A DNA stretch of 64,000 nt from an uncultured Gammaproteobacteria bacterium. GTDB lineage: Bacteria; Pseudomonadota; Gammaproteobacteria; Arenicellales; JAANXG01. The stretch spans positions 1 through 64,000 of the forward strand of contig CAMYKW010000007.1 of NCBI GenBank assembly GCA_947259175.1. The letters are read 5' to 3'. Both the position numbers and the translations under genes were made by a program. The notes beneath the pieces were generated by a model. That model was not told the DNA's origin. It saw nothing but the letters and a program-made list of their open reading frames with translations, and ran no database searches. This document shows, one piece after another, positions 43,563 to 54,255 of the stretch; within the stretch, counting starts at the first letter, position 1, and each line of letters opens with the position of its first letter.

Positions 43563-45706
43563 AGCGCAGTACTCCTCTCGCGGCGGCGGAAACTGACGAA
43601 TGCGGGAATCAAGCTGATTGCCAACAGCGCACCGGCCAAGACGAGGGGCCAGAGCACGGGCTGATTCCATAGTCCGCGCTTAGCGGCGCGCAGTTCCGGG
43701 TCAATGCGGACATATTTCAGTGTATTATTGGCCATGAGATTGGGCTTGGTATTGCGCACCCAGGCGTGATGCAGGGAAAAGTCCTGCGGATGAAATCCCC
43801 ACATCCATGGCGCGTCACGCCGCGCGATGGTGACCATCTCATCGATTAGCCGCATGCGCTCGATGCCGTTATCCATGTTTTTCATTTGCGCGAACAAGCG
43901 ATCGAATTCCGGTCTCGCATAGTTGCTTGCATTTTCTCCATTATTTTTAGCCTTGGAATTCGGGCCATAAAGCAGAAACAAAAAGTTCTCGGGATCCGGA
44001 TAGTCGGCGTTCCACCCCCAGAGAAAAATTTCGCCTTTTCCCTTCAGCATCTTGTCGCGGAATCGATTGTAATCGGTGGCGCGGACAATGAGCTGTATGC
44101 CTAATTTCCTGAACTGTTTGCGCATCCAATTGAGTCTGGCCTTTTCGTCGGGTCCGGACCCTATGGCCTCGAAATGCAAAGCCAGAGGTTTACCGGTGGT
44201 GTTATCTATGCCATTGGCATAACCGGCTTCGCGCAATAGTTTCTTGGCGACCGCAAGTGGTTTGCGCCGCGCGCGGCCGTCTACCCAGTCATACACATAG
44301 GGGTTGATCCCGGCCTGCCCCTGACGATGACCGAATATCCCCGGTGGAATCGGTCCGTGAGCGGCGATTCCCCGACCGTTGCGGAAGATCGATATGAACT
44401 CCTCGAAATCCACCGCGATGGAAATGGCATGGCGAAGATTGCGCGCACGCTCGCTTCCGCCGCCGAGTACCGGGTGCAAGTAGTTGAAGCCCATGTAATA
44501 GATGCTGGTAGCCACCGCGGTGGACAAACGCACCCCGCGTTCGCCCATCTGTGCCGTTAACGTGGCGTCGCCCTGAGGGTTGAACTGTATGGCCTGGTCG
44601 AAACTATCCGAGGTCAACCCGGAGTTGTCATAGAATCCCTGCAAGAACTTATTCCATCGTGGAATCGATTCCTTTTCCAGGCTGTACACAGCCCGGTCCA
44701 GGAATGGCATCGGCCTTCCGTTGTCCGCCAGCAACATGTCTTCGTGGCCCCCCATTTCCCCCACGTCCGGGAATTTTTCTCCGTGGAAATTCGGATTGCG
44801 CGCCAAGACCATGCGTAGATTGGGATTGTTTTCGGTCAACATAAACGGACCCGTCCCGATTGGATACCAATCCAAGGTGATATTCTTATCGCGCAAGCCC
44901 GGTTGCGCGTAGAACCGTTCCGCCTCCCATGGAAGCGGCGCGAAAAACGGCATCGCCTGCCAGTAAAGAAATTGCGGATATTTACCGTGGATACGGATGC
45001 GGTACGTATAGCGGTCGACAATTGTAACCCCCGCGATCCGGAAGCGGCGCAGATCCAAATAGGCGCCATCCTCCAGATCGGCCTGAGCGGTCTCGAGCCG
45101 TTCGCTCAATTCGGAAAAACCGACAATATATTGGGCCATCACTCCCGCGATCGGGCTGTGCAACCGCGGATTGGCCATGCGTTTGATTTGATACATGTAA
45201 TCCATCGCGGTGAGTTCGCGAGAACCCGTATGCTTGAAGTCGCCGAGTTCATGCACCTGCTTGATTTGCGCCGGACTCAGTGCGTGATAGATGTACTCGC
45301 CATGTTCATTCCTCGCCAGCGCCGGATGCGGTTGATACCGGATTCCCGGTTGTATGCGAATTTCATACTCGCTGAAAGCGATATCCGTCACCGGCGCATC
45401 GCCCGCCAGAATTTCTCCGTCCGCGCCGATGTAGGTAACCCGGGGCATGTTGACGGCCGTCAACGGAACCAAGACATAAGGACGCTGTAGAAAATGATAC
45501 TGAAGGGGTGGTTCATAGATCTGCGCGATGAAAGCGTATTCACCGGCACTGTACGACCTGACCGGATCCAGGTGTTTGGGGCGCTCCGAAAATGATGAGT
45601 ACAGGACATTTTCTTTGGCCTGTGACTCCGGATACGGATTGTTCCAGAGCGCGTCCGACGCAGGGGAAATCAAAGCGCAAAAGACAGATACCGCCAGCCT
45701 GTGCAT
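43559..45706 (-). CDS. peptide-type ABC transporter binding protein with C-terminal membrane anchor
   Basis: A 715-residue SBP_bac_5 solute-binding protein, first gene of the transporter operon. Signal-like N-terminus (MHRLAVSVFCALISPASDA). Core motifs ERPKHLDPVRSYSAGEY, WYPIGTGPF and GWNADYPDPENFLF. The last about 30 residues form a transmembrane helix (PLVLAGALLAISLIPAFVSF) followed by RRRER. This is unusual, as most such proteins are free or lipid-anchored. Substrate not determined; oligopeptides are the family default. Confidence 0.93.
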   Translation of the reverse strand: MHRLAVSVFCALISPASDALWNNPYPESQAKENVLYSSFSERPKHLDPVRSYSAGEYAFIAQIYEPPLQYHFLQRPYVLVPLTAVNMPRVTYIGADGEILAGDAPVTDIAFSEYEIRIQPGIRYQPHPALARNEHGEYIYHALSPAQIKQVHELGDFKHTGSRELTAMDYMYQIKRMANPRLHSPIAGVMAQYIVGFSELSERLETAQADLEDGAYLDLRRFRIAGVTIVDRYTYRIRIHGKYPQFLYWQAMPFFAPLPWEAERFYAQPGLRDKNITLDWYPIGTGPFMLTENNPNLRMVLARNPNFHGEKFPDVGEMGGHEDMLLADNGRPMPFLDRAVYSLEKESIPRWNKFLQGFYDNSGLTSDSFDQAIQFNPQGDATLTAQMGERGVRLSTAVATSIYYMGFNYLHPVLGGGSERARNLRHAISIAVDFEEFISIFRNGRGIAAHGPIPPGIFGHRQGQAGINPYVYDWVDGRARRKPLAVAKKLLREAGYANGIDNTTGKPLALHFEAIGSGPDEKARLNWMRKQFRKLGIQLIVRATDYNRFRDKMLKGKGEIFLWGWNADYPDPENFLFLLYGPNSKAKNNGENASNYARPEFDRLFAQMKNMDNGIERMRLIDEMVTIARRDAPWMWGFHPQDFSLHHAWVRNTKPNLMANNTLKYVRIDPELRAAKRGLWNQPVLWPLVLAGALLAISLIPAFVSFRRRERSTAL

Positions 45707-45825
45707 GAATTGCTGTTTGTATTGGTGATGGGTTTTGACAGACCGTGAACGATGTTATACAAGGAGCACGATAAGCATATCTTGCAGCAATTATAACCAA
45801 GTTTCACCAGCGAGGCCGGAGACCC

Positions 45826-46617
45826 ATGGGATTTCTATCCAATAAACGAGCGCTCATTGTCGGAGTTGCGAGCGAGCGATCCATCGCGTGGGGCGTCGCC
45901 AAAGCCATGCACCGTGAAGGCGCCGAACTCGCCTTTACATACCAAACCGATAAACTCCGGCCGCGCGCCGAAAAAATGGCGACCGCAGTGGAATCCGATA
46001 TTTATTTACCTTGTGACGTAGGCAGCGATGAGCAGATTGACGACGTGTTCAAGGAGCTGGATAACTACTGGGATGGTCTGGATATCATCGTCCATTCAGT
46101 CGCCTATGCACCGCGTGAAGAATTGAGCGGACTGTACCTGGATTCCGTAACCCGGGAGGGATTCGCGGTGGCGCACGACATCAGCTCATACAGCTTCGCA
46201 GCCCTCGCCAGAGCCGGTCGCGACATGATGTCCGGTCGTAACGGGGCGTTGTTGACGCTCTCCTACATCGGATCGGTGCGCGCAATGCCCGGATACAATG
46301 TAATGGGTCTCGCCAAGGCGAGTCTCGAGGCCAACGTACGCTATTTGGCGCAGTCCCTGGGACCCGAAAACATCCGCGTCAACGCAATTTCCGCGGGTCC
46401 GATCAAGACTCTGGCGGCGTCCGGAATCCGTGGCTTCAAAAAGATGGTCGACTACTACGAGAAGATGGTGCCCCTGGGCCGCAGCGTGACTATTGACGAA
46501 GTGGGCAATGCCGGCGCGTTTTTGTGTTCCGATCTGGCCTCGGGAATCACCGGCGAAATTACTTACGTTGATGCGGGTTTCAACATCATCGGTATGAGCG
46601 ATCGTTTTTTGGAATAG
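45826..46617 (+). CDS. fabI: enoyl-ACP reductase FabI
   Basis: A 263-residue NADH-dependent reductase of the fatty-acid elongation cycle. [11 protein letters not shown] is the nucleotide loop; [20 protein letters not shown] carries the catalytic Tyr/Tyr/Lys set. GAGGCCGGAG precedes ATG. Convergent with ppiD. Confidence 0.97.
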   Translation: MGFLSNKRALIVGVASERSIAWGVAKAMHREGAELAFTYQTDKLRPRAEKMATAVESDIYLPCDVGSDEQIDDVFKELDNYWDGLDIIVHSVAYAPREELSGLYLDSVTREGFAVAHDISSYSFAALARAGRDMMSGRNGALLTLSYIGSVRAMPGYNVMGLAKASLEANVRYLAQSLGPENIRVNAISAGPIKTLAASGIRGFKKMVDYYEKMVPLGRSVTIDEVGNAGAFLCSDLASGITGEITYVDAGFNIIGMSDRFLE

Positions 46618-46811
46618 CCCCACCCGGCCGCGGTAATCGTTAAACGCGCCCTTTCCACTTGGCCGGAACCAACGTCGCTTGCTCAGGAATCCCGCACACA
46701 TTGTCCCAGGCTGAATCGAGGGGTAAGCGACTCGTAGCCATCAACCGGGATTACATCCACACCGGAGTCTTCGGGTTCACTGGATGGCGCCAAAGGGCCC
46801 CGATCCAACGT

Positions 46812-48725
46812 CTACAATTGCTCCTGAAAGATCTTGACATCCGCCGCCGCGCGCAAGCCGTTCTGGTAGCTCAGGAAATAATCGTAACCCCGGCGGCGGC
46901 TCAGCACTGACCGGTAGCGGTCCGCGACCTCTTTCTCGGCCTGTTTCGGGTCGCCATCCTCCACTTTTCGCAGCCGGAATAGCGCGTAGTCCCCGGCTGC
47001 GGTCGTAATCCCGCCATAGATGGGTTCCCCGTCACCCGGCCGTTGCGCCTGGAATATCGCGGCGACGATTTCGCGTCCGGGATCGGACGACTGCTCAGAC
47101 CGCGTCAGCGACGACTCAGCGGCCTCGAGGTCATGTTCTTGCACGACCGCGTCCCACGCGCCGCCCTGCTTCAGCTTATCGACAAGCTCGCCGCCGAGCT
47201 TCGCCACCCGCTCTCGGGCTCGCTCCTGGCGCAGGGTCTTCTCGATCTCGTCGCGAACCTCAGACAGCGGAATCGGCGCCGCCGGCTGCGATTCCCGCTT
47301 GCGCAACGCCACCAAGGTATTGACATCGATCTCGATGGTTTCGCTGTTGAGACCTTCTAGAAAGACCTCGGCGCCGAAAGCCGCTTCGCGTATACGCCGA
47401 CTTTCGGCGACACCGGTTCCGCTGTCGAGTGAAAACCAGTCCGACGTCTCTAATGCAAGGCCCAACTCCTCGGCGACCGGCTCCAGGCTGTCCGGTTGTT
47501 CATACACCAGGTTGCGAAATGATTCCGCCTGCTCGATGAATTGAGCCTCCGCCAGGCGCTTGCGTTCCTCCTGCTCAATCTGCTCGCGAACTTCGGCAAA
47601 GGGTTTTATCGACTCGGGCACCAGCTCGGTGATCTTGATAACGTGGTAACCGAAACGAGTCTCCACCGGGTCGCTGATTTCACCTTGCTGCAACTGGTAC
47701 GCCGCATCCTCGAACGGTTTGACCATTGCCCCCCTGGCGATTACCCCCAAGTCTCCGCCATTCGCCGCCGAGCCCGGATCGTCTGAGTGTTGCTTGGCCA
47801 ATTCCTCGAAATCCGACCCGCCGCGTGCTTGCTGCGTCAACGACAAAGCCTTTTCAACAGCCGCGTTTCTGGTGGCTTCGTCGGCATCTTCTTTGACCGC
47901 GATCAATATATGGCTGACTCTGCGCTGTTCCGGCGCTTTAAAGCGCGCCTGGCTGCTTTCGTAAGCCTGCAACAGCTCGTCCTCCCCAGGCGCGATATTC
48001 TCGATAAGATCGGCCACCGCTAGACGTACGTACTGCACCTTGATCTTTTCCGGCGTTTGATAAAGCTCGGAATTCTCCTGGTATTGTTGTTCAATTTCCG
48101 CGTCCGAAATTTCGACGTGCTGCATGAAGTGTTGCGGTTTGATTGTCGCGTAGTCGAATTCCCTGCGTTGCAGAACCAGACGAAGCATCTCCTCGAGATC
48201 GGCTTCGGTTACAAATTCGGAATCCGTGAAGCCTAAACGGACTTGATCGACGATATGCTGTTGCCGCAGCCGGCGTTCATAATCACCGACCTGAAAACCC
48301 TGGGTGCGCACCGAACTCTCGTAAAGACCGGGGTCGAATTGGCCGTCGCGTTGGAATTGGGGCACCGACTGGATGAAATGGTTCAGCTGTTCATCGCTGA
48401 TACGGTAGCCTTGCGTATCCGCATCCGAGGACAGCAGTATCTGATCGACTAAACCGTTTATCACGCTCTTTTTGAATTCCGGGCTGTTCGCCAGATTGGG
48501 GTCTACATTGGATCCTAACAATCGATTCAATCTGGAACGCCGATCCTCTAACGCATAACGGTACGTCTGCTGGTCAATCTCCTCGCCGTTCACGGTGGCA
48601 ACCGCCACGGTATCGGCACCCTCGAAATACGAATTGATACCCCACAGGGCAAAGGGAATGGTTATCAAGATTACGATGAACCAGGCGATCCAACCCGTCG
48701 CCCGGCTGCGGATTTCGGTTAGCAT
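46812..48725 (-). CDS. ppiD: peptidyl-prolyl isomerase PpiD
   Basis: A 637-residue inner-membrane-anchored periplasmic chaperone. One N-terminal TM (WIAWFIVILITIPFALWGI), then SurA-like helical domains, a parvulin domain (residues about 270-370, RRVSHILIAVKEDADE to GYHVIKI) and a C-terminal SurA-like half. Helps outer-membrane and periplasmic protein folding. Located downstream of hup and two tRNAs, as in many gammaproteobacteria. Confidence 0.95.
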   Translation of the reverse strand: MLTEIRSRATGWIAWFIVILITIPFALWGINSYFEGADTVAVATVNGEEIDQQTYRYALEDRRSRLNRLLGSNVDPNLANSPEFKKSVINGLVDQILLSSDADTQGYRISDEQLNHFIQSVPQFQRDGQFDPGLYESSVRTQGFQVGDYERRLRQQHIVDQVRLGFTDSEFVTEADLEEMLRLVLQRREFDYATIKPQHFMQHVEISDAEIEQQYQENSELYQTPEKIKVQYVRLAVADLIENIAPGEDELLQAYESSQARFKAPEQRRVSHILIAVKEDADEATRNAAVEKALSLTQQARGGSDFEELAKQHSDDPGSAANGGDLGVIARGAMVKPFEDAAYQLQQGEISDPVETRFGYHVIKITELVPESIKPFAEVREQIEQEERKRLAEAQFIEQAESFRNLVYEQPDSLEPVAEELGLALETSDWFSLDSGTGVAESRRIREAAFGAEVFLEGLNSETIEIDVNTLVALRKRESQPAAPIPLSEVRDEIEKTLRQERARERVAKLGGELVDKLKQGGAWDAVVQEHDLEAAESSLTRSEQSSDPGREIVAAIFQAQRPGDGEPIYGGITTAAGDYALFRLRKVEDGDPKQAEKEVADRYRSVLSRRRGYDYFLSYQNGLRAAADVKIFQEQL

Positions 48726-48803
48726 AGGGTACTCGTCCTAACTCTGCGATGAAGGCTGCTTGCCAAACACGGAAGTTTAATCAGAATCGAATCAAAATAG
48801 AAA

Positions 48804-48821
48804 GGGCGAGGAACCTCGCCC
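48804..48821 (-). terminator. terminator after tRNA-Asp
   Basis: Perfect eight-base stem GGGCGAGG/CCTCGCCC with a two-base loop, followed on the minus strand by TTTCTATTTTG. Ends the hup-tRNA transcript before ppiD. Confidence 0.75.
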
Positions 48822-48841
48822 TGGCAATGGATCGGCAAACG

Positions 48842-48918
48842 TGGCGGAGCGGACGGGACTCGAACCCGCGACCCCCGGCGTGACAGGCCGGTATTCTAAC
48901 CAACTGAACTACCGCTCC
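48842..48918 (-). tRNA. tRNA-Asp (anticodon GTC)
   Basis: Cloverleaf on the minus strand: GGAGCGG acceptor, loop CTGTCAC with anticodon GTC, T-loop GGTTCGAGTCC, encoded CCA. 77 bases. Confidence 0.97.
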
Positions 48919-48938
48919 AAAGTCCGCGATAATCATCA

Positions 48939-49014
48939 TGGTGGGTGCTGAGGGGTTTGAACCCCCGACCTTCGCCTTGTAAGGGCGACGCTCTCCCAGC
49001 TGAGCTAAGCACCC
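48939..49014 (-). tRNA. tRNA-Val (anticodon TAC)
   Basis: GGGTGCT acceptor, anticodon loop CTTACAA (TAC), T-loop GGTTCAAACC, encoded CCA. 76 bases, 20 bases downstream of hup on the minus strand. Confidence 0.97.
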
Positions 49015-49035
49015 AAGGTACTGGCAGACAGACGG

Positions 49036-49308
49036 CTAATTTAGGGCATCCTTCAGCGCTTTGCCAGCCTTAAATTTCGGGCTCCGGGAAGCGGGAATCG
49101 TTATCGCCTCCCCGGTGCGGGGGTTTCGGCCGGTACGAGCTGCACGCTCGCTCACCGAGAACGTCCCAAATCCAACCAGGGTCACTGAATCCCCTTGCTT
49201 TAAACTGTTAGTGATACCGCCGAAAACGGTGTCCACCACGGTTGTCGCACTTTGTTTAGACAGATCCGCCGCCGAAGCGACCATATCGATCAATTCCGCT
49301 TTATTCAC
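49036..49308 (-). CDS. hup: DNA-binding protein HU
   Basis: A 90-residue nucleoid protein that binds and bends DNA as a dimer. [11 protein letters not shown] start, [23 protein letters not shown] arm with conserved RNP, terminal ALKDALN. Lies downstream of lon, the usual hupB position, but assignment to HU-beta rests on context. Confidence 0.97.
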   Translation of the reverse strand: MNKAELIDMVASAADLSKQSATTVVDTVFGGITNSLKQGDSVTLVGFGTFSVSERAARTGRNPRTGEAITIPASRSPKFKAGKALKDALN

Positions 49309-49601
49309 GGTGACTCCCCTCTTGTATTTTGAACCGGTGGAAAAATTTAGCGTAAGGACAGAAATCGACAGCCTTGAACGTTAGCTTCCGGGATCCTCGG
49401 TGCAACATCCGGGCCAGGGCTGTTCGCAGACGAACGAGATTCCTACACTGCGCGATTTATACAAGCGCCAAAAGGGCGTTGTCAAGACAACTCGCCTATT
49501 GCGGTGGTGGCTCCGTTTACCATGCGATCGTTTTCATGGATCGTGTTGCCAACGAAAACAATTGCCTACATCCCTAACTTTGCTTTATCTATAACTTTAA
49601 T

Positions 49602-52040
49602 CTAGTGGGTGGTCACGATTTTCTGTGCCGCACTATCAGCAACCTCCTCCTTGGAGCCCTTGGCTTTTTTGCCCTTGCCTTTTGCGGCTGTTTTCACATC
49701 CGGTAAGCGCACCAGGGCAACTTCCAGCACTTGATCTATCCATTTCACGGGCCGTATATCCAGCTTGTCCTTGATGTTCTTGGGGATGTCCGCCAGATCC
49801 TTTTCGTTCTCATCGGGAATGATCACTGTCTTTAATCCGCCACGGTGGGCCGCGAGCAGCTTTTCTTTCAACCCCCCGATGGGAAGCACCTCGCCACGAA
49901 GCGTGATTTCGCCGGTCATGGCGACGTCCGACTTGACGGCGATGCCGGTGATCGCCGACAGCAACGCAGTGCACATCCCGATTCCGGCGCTGGGACCGTC
50001 CTTGGGCGTTGCGCCTTCGGGCACATGTACATGAAAGTCGTGGGACTGAAAAAATTCATTCGGGTCAATTCCGAAACTCTCCGCCCGGCTTCGGACCACG
50101 CTCAGCGCAGCCTGGATTGATTCCTGCATTACGTCTCCGAGCTTACCCGTGTATATCTGCTTGCCTTTGCCGGAAAGTATCACCGATTCGATCGTCAGCA
50201 ACTCGCCGCCGACTTCGGTCCAGGCCAAACCCGTCACCTGGCCGACGCGATCCTTATGCTCGGCCTTTCCGTAGCGATAACGGCGAACGCCCAGGTACTT
50301 ACCGAGATTCCTCGGCGATATGGATATTTTGGCTTTCGACTGATCCAGCAGAAGTTCCTTGGCGACTTTACGAAATATCTTGGAAATTTCGCGCTCCAGG
50401 CCACGCACTCCGGCCTCCCGCGTGTAGTATCTGACGATATCGTACAGAGCCGCTTTGGAAATCGATACCTCTTCGTCTTTCAGTCCGTTGTTCTTCCGCT
50501 GTTTGGGCACCAGATACCTGATGGCGATATTTATCTTTTCGTCTTCTGTATAGCCGGACAAACGAATCACTTCCATTCGATCCAATAAAGGCGGAGGGAT
50601 ATTCAGTGTGTTTGCGGTGGTTATGAACATCACCTCGGACAAATCGTAATCCACCTCTAGATAATGATCGACAAAGGTGTTGTTTTGTTCCGGATCCAGC
50701 ACCTCCAACAGAGCCGACGAAGGATCACCACGAAAATCCATAGACATCTTGTCGACTTCGTCCAGCATGAACAAGGGATTCTTGGTCTTCACCTTCGACA
50801 TGTTTTGAACAATCTTGCCGGGGAGAGACCCGATATAAGTACGCCGATGACCACGGATCTCCGCTTCATCCCGCACGCCGCCGAGCGACATGCGAACAAA
50901 CTTACGATTCGTCGCTCGCGCGATGGATCGACCCAACGACGTTTTACCGACTCCCGGAGGACCCACGAGGCACAAAATTGGTCCTTTGATCTTTCTGATG
51001 CGCTGTTGAACTGCAAGATATTCCAGTATGCGCTCTTTGACCTTCTCCAGGCCGTAGTGATCTTCTTCCAGTATTTGCTCGGCCGCGGACAAGTCCTTTC
51101 GCACTTTCGATCTCTTTTTCCACGGCACCTGAATCAACCAGTCGATATAGTTGCGCACCACAGTCGCTTCCGCGGACATCGGCGACATCATCTTCAGCTT
51201 TTTAAGTTCCGCTTCGACTTTTTCTTTGGCATCCTTGGGCATCCCCGCCTCTTCGATCTTTCTGACCAGTTCCTCGATCTCATTGGGTCCATCCTCCATC
51301 TCACCCAGTTCCTTCTGGATCGCCTTCATCTGCTCGTTCAAATAGTATTCGCGCTGACTCTTCTCCATTTGTTTTTTCACGCGACCACGTATCTTTTTTT
51401 CCACCTGCAACAGATCAATCTCGGATTCCATTACCCCCAGAATGTGCTCCAGACGTTCGCGGGTATCCGTCATCTCCAATATGTGCTGTTTGTCCTCAAT
51501 CTTTAAACTCAGGTGCGCGGCAATCGTATCCGCCAGGCGGCCGGGGTCGTCAATACCCGAAAGGGAGGTAAGTATCTCCGGCGGAATTTTATTGTTGATT
51601 TTGACGTACTGATCGAATTCGGCGAGCACGGTCCTTATCAGCACCTCTGCTTCGCGCTCGTCCACGTCCTTGGAATCCACCGAGGTCACGTTCACACTGA
51701 ACATCTCTTCGGTTTCAACATAGTCGACGACGCGTACCCGCTGCTCCCCTTCGACCAGCACTTTCACGGTGCCGTCCGGAAGTTTCAATAGCTGCAGGAT
51801 GCTGGCAATCGTGCCGACGGTGAAGATTTCTTCCGCCGTGGGATCGTCGTCCGCAGCGTTGCGCTGCGCCACCAGCAGAATATGCTTGCCGGCCTCCATC
51901 GACCGCTCAAGAGCAGTGATTGACTTCCGGCGCCCTACGAATAGCGGAATAACCATGTGCGGAAACACCACTACGTCCCGCAAGGGAAGCACTGGAATGG
52001 GAGATTCGCGATTTGACGAAATACCACTCGTGTCAGTCAT
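49602..52040 (-). CDS. lon: ATP-dependent protease Lon
   Basis: An 812-residue cytosolic protease. N-terminal substrate domain ([20 protein letters not shown]), AAA+ module with GPPGVGKTS and LDEVDKM, protease domain with catalytic Ser in [11 protein letters not shown] and Lys in [10 protein letters not shown]. Lys-rich C-terminal end. A heat-shock-type promoter precedes it. Confidence 0.98.
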   Translation of the reverse strand: MTDTSGISSNRESPIPVLPLRDVVVFPHMVIPLFVGRRKSITALERSMEAGKHILLVAQRNAADDDPTAEEIFTVGTIASILQLLKLPDGTVKVLVEGEQRVRVVDYVETEEMFSVNVTSVDSKDVDEREAEVLIRTVLAEFDQYVKINNKIPPEILTSLSGIDDPGRLADTIAAHLSLKIEDKQHILEMTDTRERLEHILGVMESEIDLLQVEKKIRGRVKKQMEKSQREYYLNEQMKAIQKELGEMEDGPNEIEELVRKIEEAGMPKDAKEKVEAELKKLKMMSPMSAEATVVRNYIDWLIQVPWKKRSKVRKDLSAAEQILEEDHYGLEKVKERILEYLAVQQRIRKIKGPILCLVGPPGVGKTSLGRSIARATNRKFVRMSLGGVRDEAEIRGHRRTYIGSLPGKIVQNMSKVKTKNPLFMLDEVDKMSMDFRGDPSSALLEVLDPEQNNTFVDHYLEVDYDLSEVMFITTANTLNIPPPLLDRMEVIRLSGYTEDEKINIAIRYLVPKQRKNNGLKDEEVSISKAALYDIVRYYTREAGVRGLEREISKIFRKVAKELLLDQSKAKISISPRNLGKYLGVRRYRYGKAEHKDRVGQVTGLAWTEVGGELLTIESVILSGKGKQIYTGKLGDVMQESIQAALSVVRSRAESFGIDPNEFFQSHDFHVHVPEGATPKDGPSAGIGMCTALLSAITGIAVKSDVAMTGEITLRGEVLPIGGLKEKLLAAHRGGLKTVIIPDENEKDLADIPKNIKDKLDIRPVKWIDQVLEVALVRLPDVKTAAKGKGKKAKGSKEEVADSAAQKIVTTH

Positions 52041-52134
52041 GCTGATACCTGTGTTGTTTGCACCATCAGTAAAATTATCGAGACACCTGCGACGTTCTCG
52101 GTGTTCCCACTACTCCGGCCGACCCCTGGTTTAA

Positions 52135-52163
52135 CTATGGGGTGAAACCAACGAGAATTCAAC
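52135..52163 (-). promoter_or_regulatory. sigma-32-like promoter of lon
   Basis: On the minus strand GTTGAA (52158-52163), 15-base spacer, then CCCCATAG (52135-52142), close to the CTTGAA-N13-15-CCCCATNT consensus, ending about 95 bases before the lon start. Confidence 0.65.
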
Positions 52164-52238
52164 TGGGGAGAAAATAGGGAGAAAGGCCCGGCCCCGGCAG
52201 CGGTCAAGCCCGCAAAAACATTGCGCTGGCTGCGGGAA

Positions 52239-53516
52239 TTAGTGGGTTGAGGCTTGTTTCTGCTCCGCCTCTTCGTAAATGTACAGAGGACGCGCACCTT
52301 CTGTAATCACACTCGCATCCACTATCACTTTTTTCACGCCCTCCATGGAGGGTAGCTCGTACATTGTGTCCAGCAGCGCGGTCTCGAGGATTGAACGCAA
52401 TCCCCGCGCGCCGGTCTTGCGATCCATGGCTTTTTTTGCCACCGCGCGCAACGCATCCTCACGAATCTCGAGATCCACCCCCTCTAACTTGAGTAGTTTG
52501 TGATATTGCTTGACCAAGGCGTTTTTTGGTTCGGTCAATATCGACACCAAGGCATCCTCGTCCAGTTCCTCGAGGGTCGCCACAATCGGCAGTCTGCCGA
52601 CGAATTCAGGAATCAAGCCGTACTTGATGAGGTCTTCGGGTTCCAGATCTCGAAGAATCACACCGACGTTGCTGCTGTCTGACTTGCTCTTGATCTCGGC
52701 TCCGAATCCGATACTGCTCTTCTCCGAGCGATCCTGGATGATTTTTTCCAGACCCGAAAACGCCCCGCCGCAGATGAATAAGATGTTGCGGGTGTCCACT
52801 TGCAGAAACTCCTGCTGCGGATGTTTGCGCCCGCCTTGGGGCGGCACCGACGCGATCGTGCCTTCAATCAATTTCAGCAACGCCTGCTGCACACCTTCGC
52901 CCGACACGTCGCGGGTAATCGATGGATTGTCGGACTTCCTTGAAATCTTGTCGATCTCATCGATATAAACAATTCCGATCTGTGCTTTTTCGATATCGTA
53001 ATCGCATTTTTGCAGCAGCTTCTGGATGATGTTCTCAACATCTTCACCCACGTAACCCGCTTCGGTAAGCGTGGTGGCATCGGCGATGGTGAACGGCACG
53101 TTCAGCTGGCGCGCGAGGGTTTCCGCCAACAGGGTCTTTCCCGAGCCGGTGGGCCCGATGAGCAGAATATTGCTCTTGGAGATGTCGACGTCACCGACCT
53201 TGTCTTCGTTTTCAATCCGTTTGTAATGGTTGTAAACCGCGACGGACAGTACTTTCTTGGCGTCCTGTTGTCCGATCACGTACTCGTCAAGAATGTGCCG
53301 GATGTCATTGGGCTTGGGAAACTTGCTTTGCGAATCGGCTTCTTCTATGCCCTCTTGCACTTCTTCGCGAATGATGTCGTTGCACAGCTCGACGCACTCA
53401 TCGCAAATAAAAACCGATGGGCCGGCAATCAGCTTGCGGACCTCATGCTGGCTCTTACCGCAAAATGAGCAATATAGAAGTTTCTCGCTCTTACCGTCGT
53501 GTTTGTCGTCCGCCAT
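52239..53516 (-). CDS. clpX: ClpX unfoldase
   Basis: A 425-residue AAA+ unfoldase that feeds ClpP. N-terminal zinc finger with CSFCGKSQ...CDEC, Walker [13 protein letters not shown], Walker [11 protein letters not shown], pore loop and sensor motifs intact. Ends with a short Glu/Gln-rich tail. Confidence 0.98.
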   Translation of the reverse strand: MADDKHDGKSEKLLYCSFCGKSQHEVRKLIAGPSVFICDECVELCNDIIREEVQEGIEEADSQSKFPKPNDIRHILDEYVIGQQDAKKVLSVAVYNHYKRIENEDKVGDVDISKSNILLIGPTGSGKTLLAETLARQLNVPFTIADATTLTEAGYVGEDVENIIQKLLQKCDYDIEKAQIGIVYIDEIDKISRKSDNPSITRDVSGEGVQQALLKLIEGTIASVPPQGGRKHPQQEFLQVDTRNILFICGGAFSGLEKIIQDRSEKSSIGFGAEIKSKSDSSNVGVILRDLEPEDLIKYGLIPEFVGRLPIVATLEELDEDALVSILTEPKNALVKQYHKLLKLEGVDLEIREDALRAVAKKAMDRKTGARGLRSILETALLDTMYELPSMEGVKKVIVDASVITEGARPLYIYEEAEQKQASTH

Positions 53517-53599
53517 CGTCTCAAACCCCGCACTGGTCTACAAAGATGCAGGTTCCGAAAAAATTTTGCAAGCTCGAAAACCTCACAAAATAGTGCTTT

Positions 53600-54229
53600 T
53601 TACGTATCTCGGCTGCTGATTACGCTGTCAATGAGGCCGTATTCCACCGCCTCCTTCCCGCCCATGAAAAAATCCCTGTCGGTGTCCCGGGAAATCGTTT
53701 CCATCGCCTGCCCGGTGTGATTCACCAGGATCTGGTTGAGCCGTTCGCGAATCTGCAGAATTTCGTTGGCGTGGATTTCAATATCCGTCGCCTGTCCCTG
53801 GAATCCGCCCCACGGCTGGTGAATCATCATCCGCGCGTGGGGTAACGCGTGCCGCTTATCCTTCGCTCCGCCGGCGAGTATCAACGCCCCCATGCTGGCC
53901 GCCTGGCCGACCACGACGGTGCTGACGTCCGGCTTTATGAACTGCATAGTGTCGTAGATCGCAAGACCCGCATTTACCGCCCCTCCGGGACTATTAACGT
54001 ATAAATGGACATCCTTATCCGGGTTCTCCGACTCCAGAAACAGCAGCTGGGCGACTATCAAGTTGGCAATATGGTCATCGACTGGACCCACCAGGAAAAC
54101 CACCCTTTCCTTCAGCATCCTCGAATAGATATCGAATGCACGCTCGCCCCTGCCGGTGCTCTCGATAACCATGGGCACCAGGCCGATTCCCTGGGGAGTA
54201 AGACCGGTCTTTGAGTTGGTTTCATTCAT
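53600..54229 (-). CDS. clpP: ClpP protease
   Basis: A 209-residue serine protease subunit. Catalytic Ser in [10 protein letters not shown], His in MMIHQPWGG, Asp in the DTDRDFFM segment. Lies between tig and clpX, as is standard. Confidence 0.98.
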   Translation of the reverse strand: MNETNSKTGLTPQGIGLVPMVIESTGRGERAFDIYSRMLKERVVFLVGPVDDHIANLIVAQLLFLESENPDKDVHLYVNSPGGAVNAGLAIYDTMQFIKPDVSTVVVGQAASMGALILAGGAKDKRHALPHARMMIHQPWGGFQGQATDIEIHANEILQIRERLNQILVNHTGQAMETISRDTDRDFFMGGKEAVEYGLIDSVISSRDT

Positions 54230-54255
54230 AAATCGTCACACTTGATAGACGCATT

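Noticed and set aside
39109-45706. Microcin C transporter yejABEF by name
   Set aside because: Gene order and fused ATPase are similar, but the permease and binding protein sequences do not read as clear Yej orthologues, so only a generic peptide transporter is claimed.
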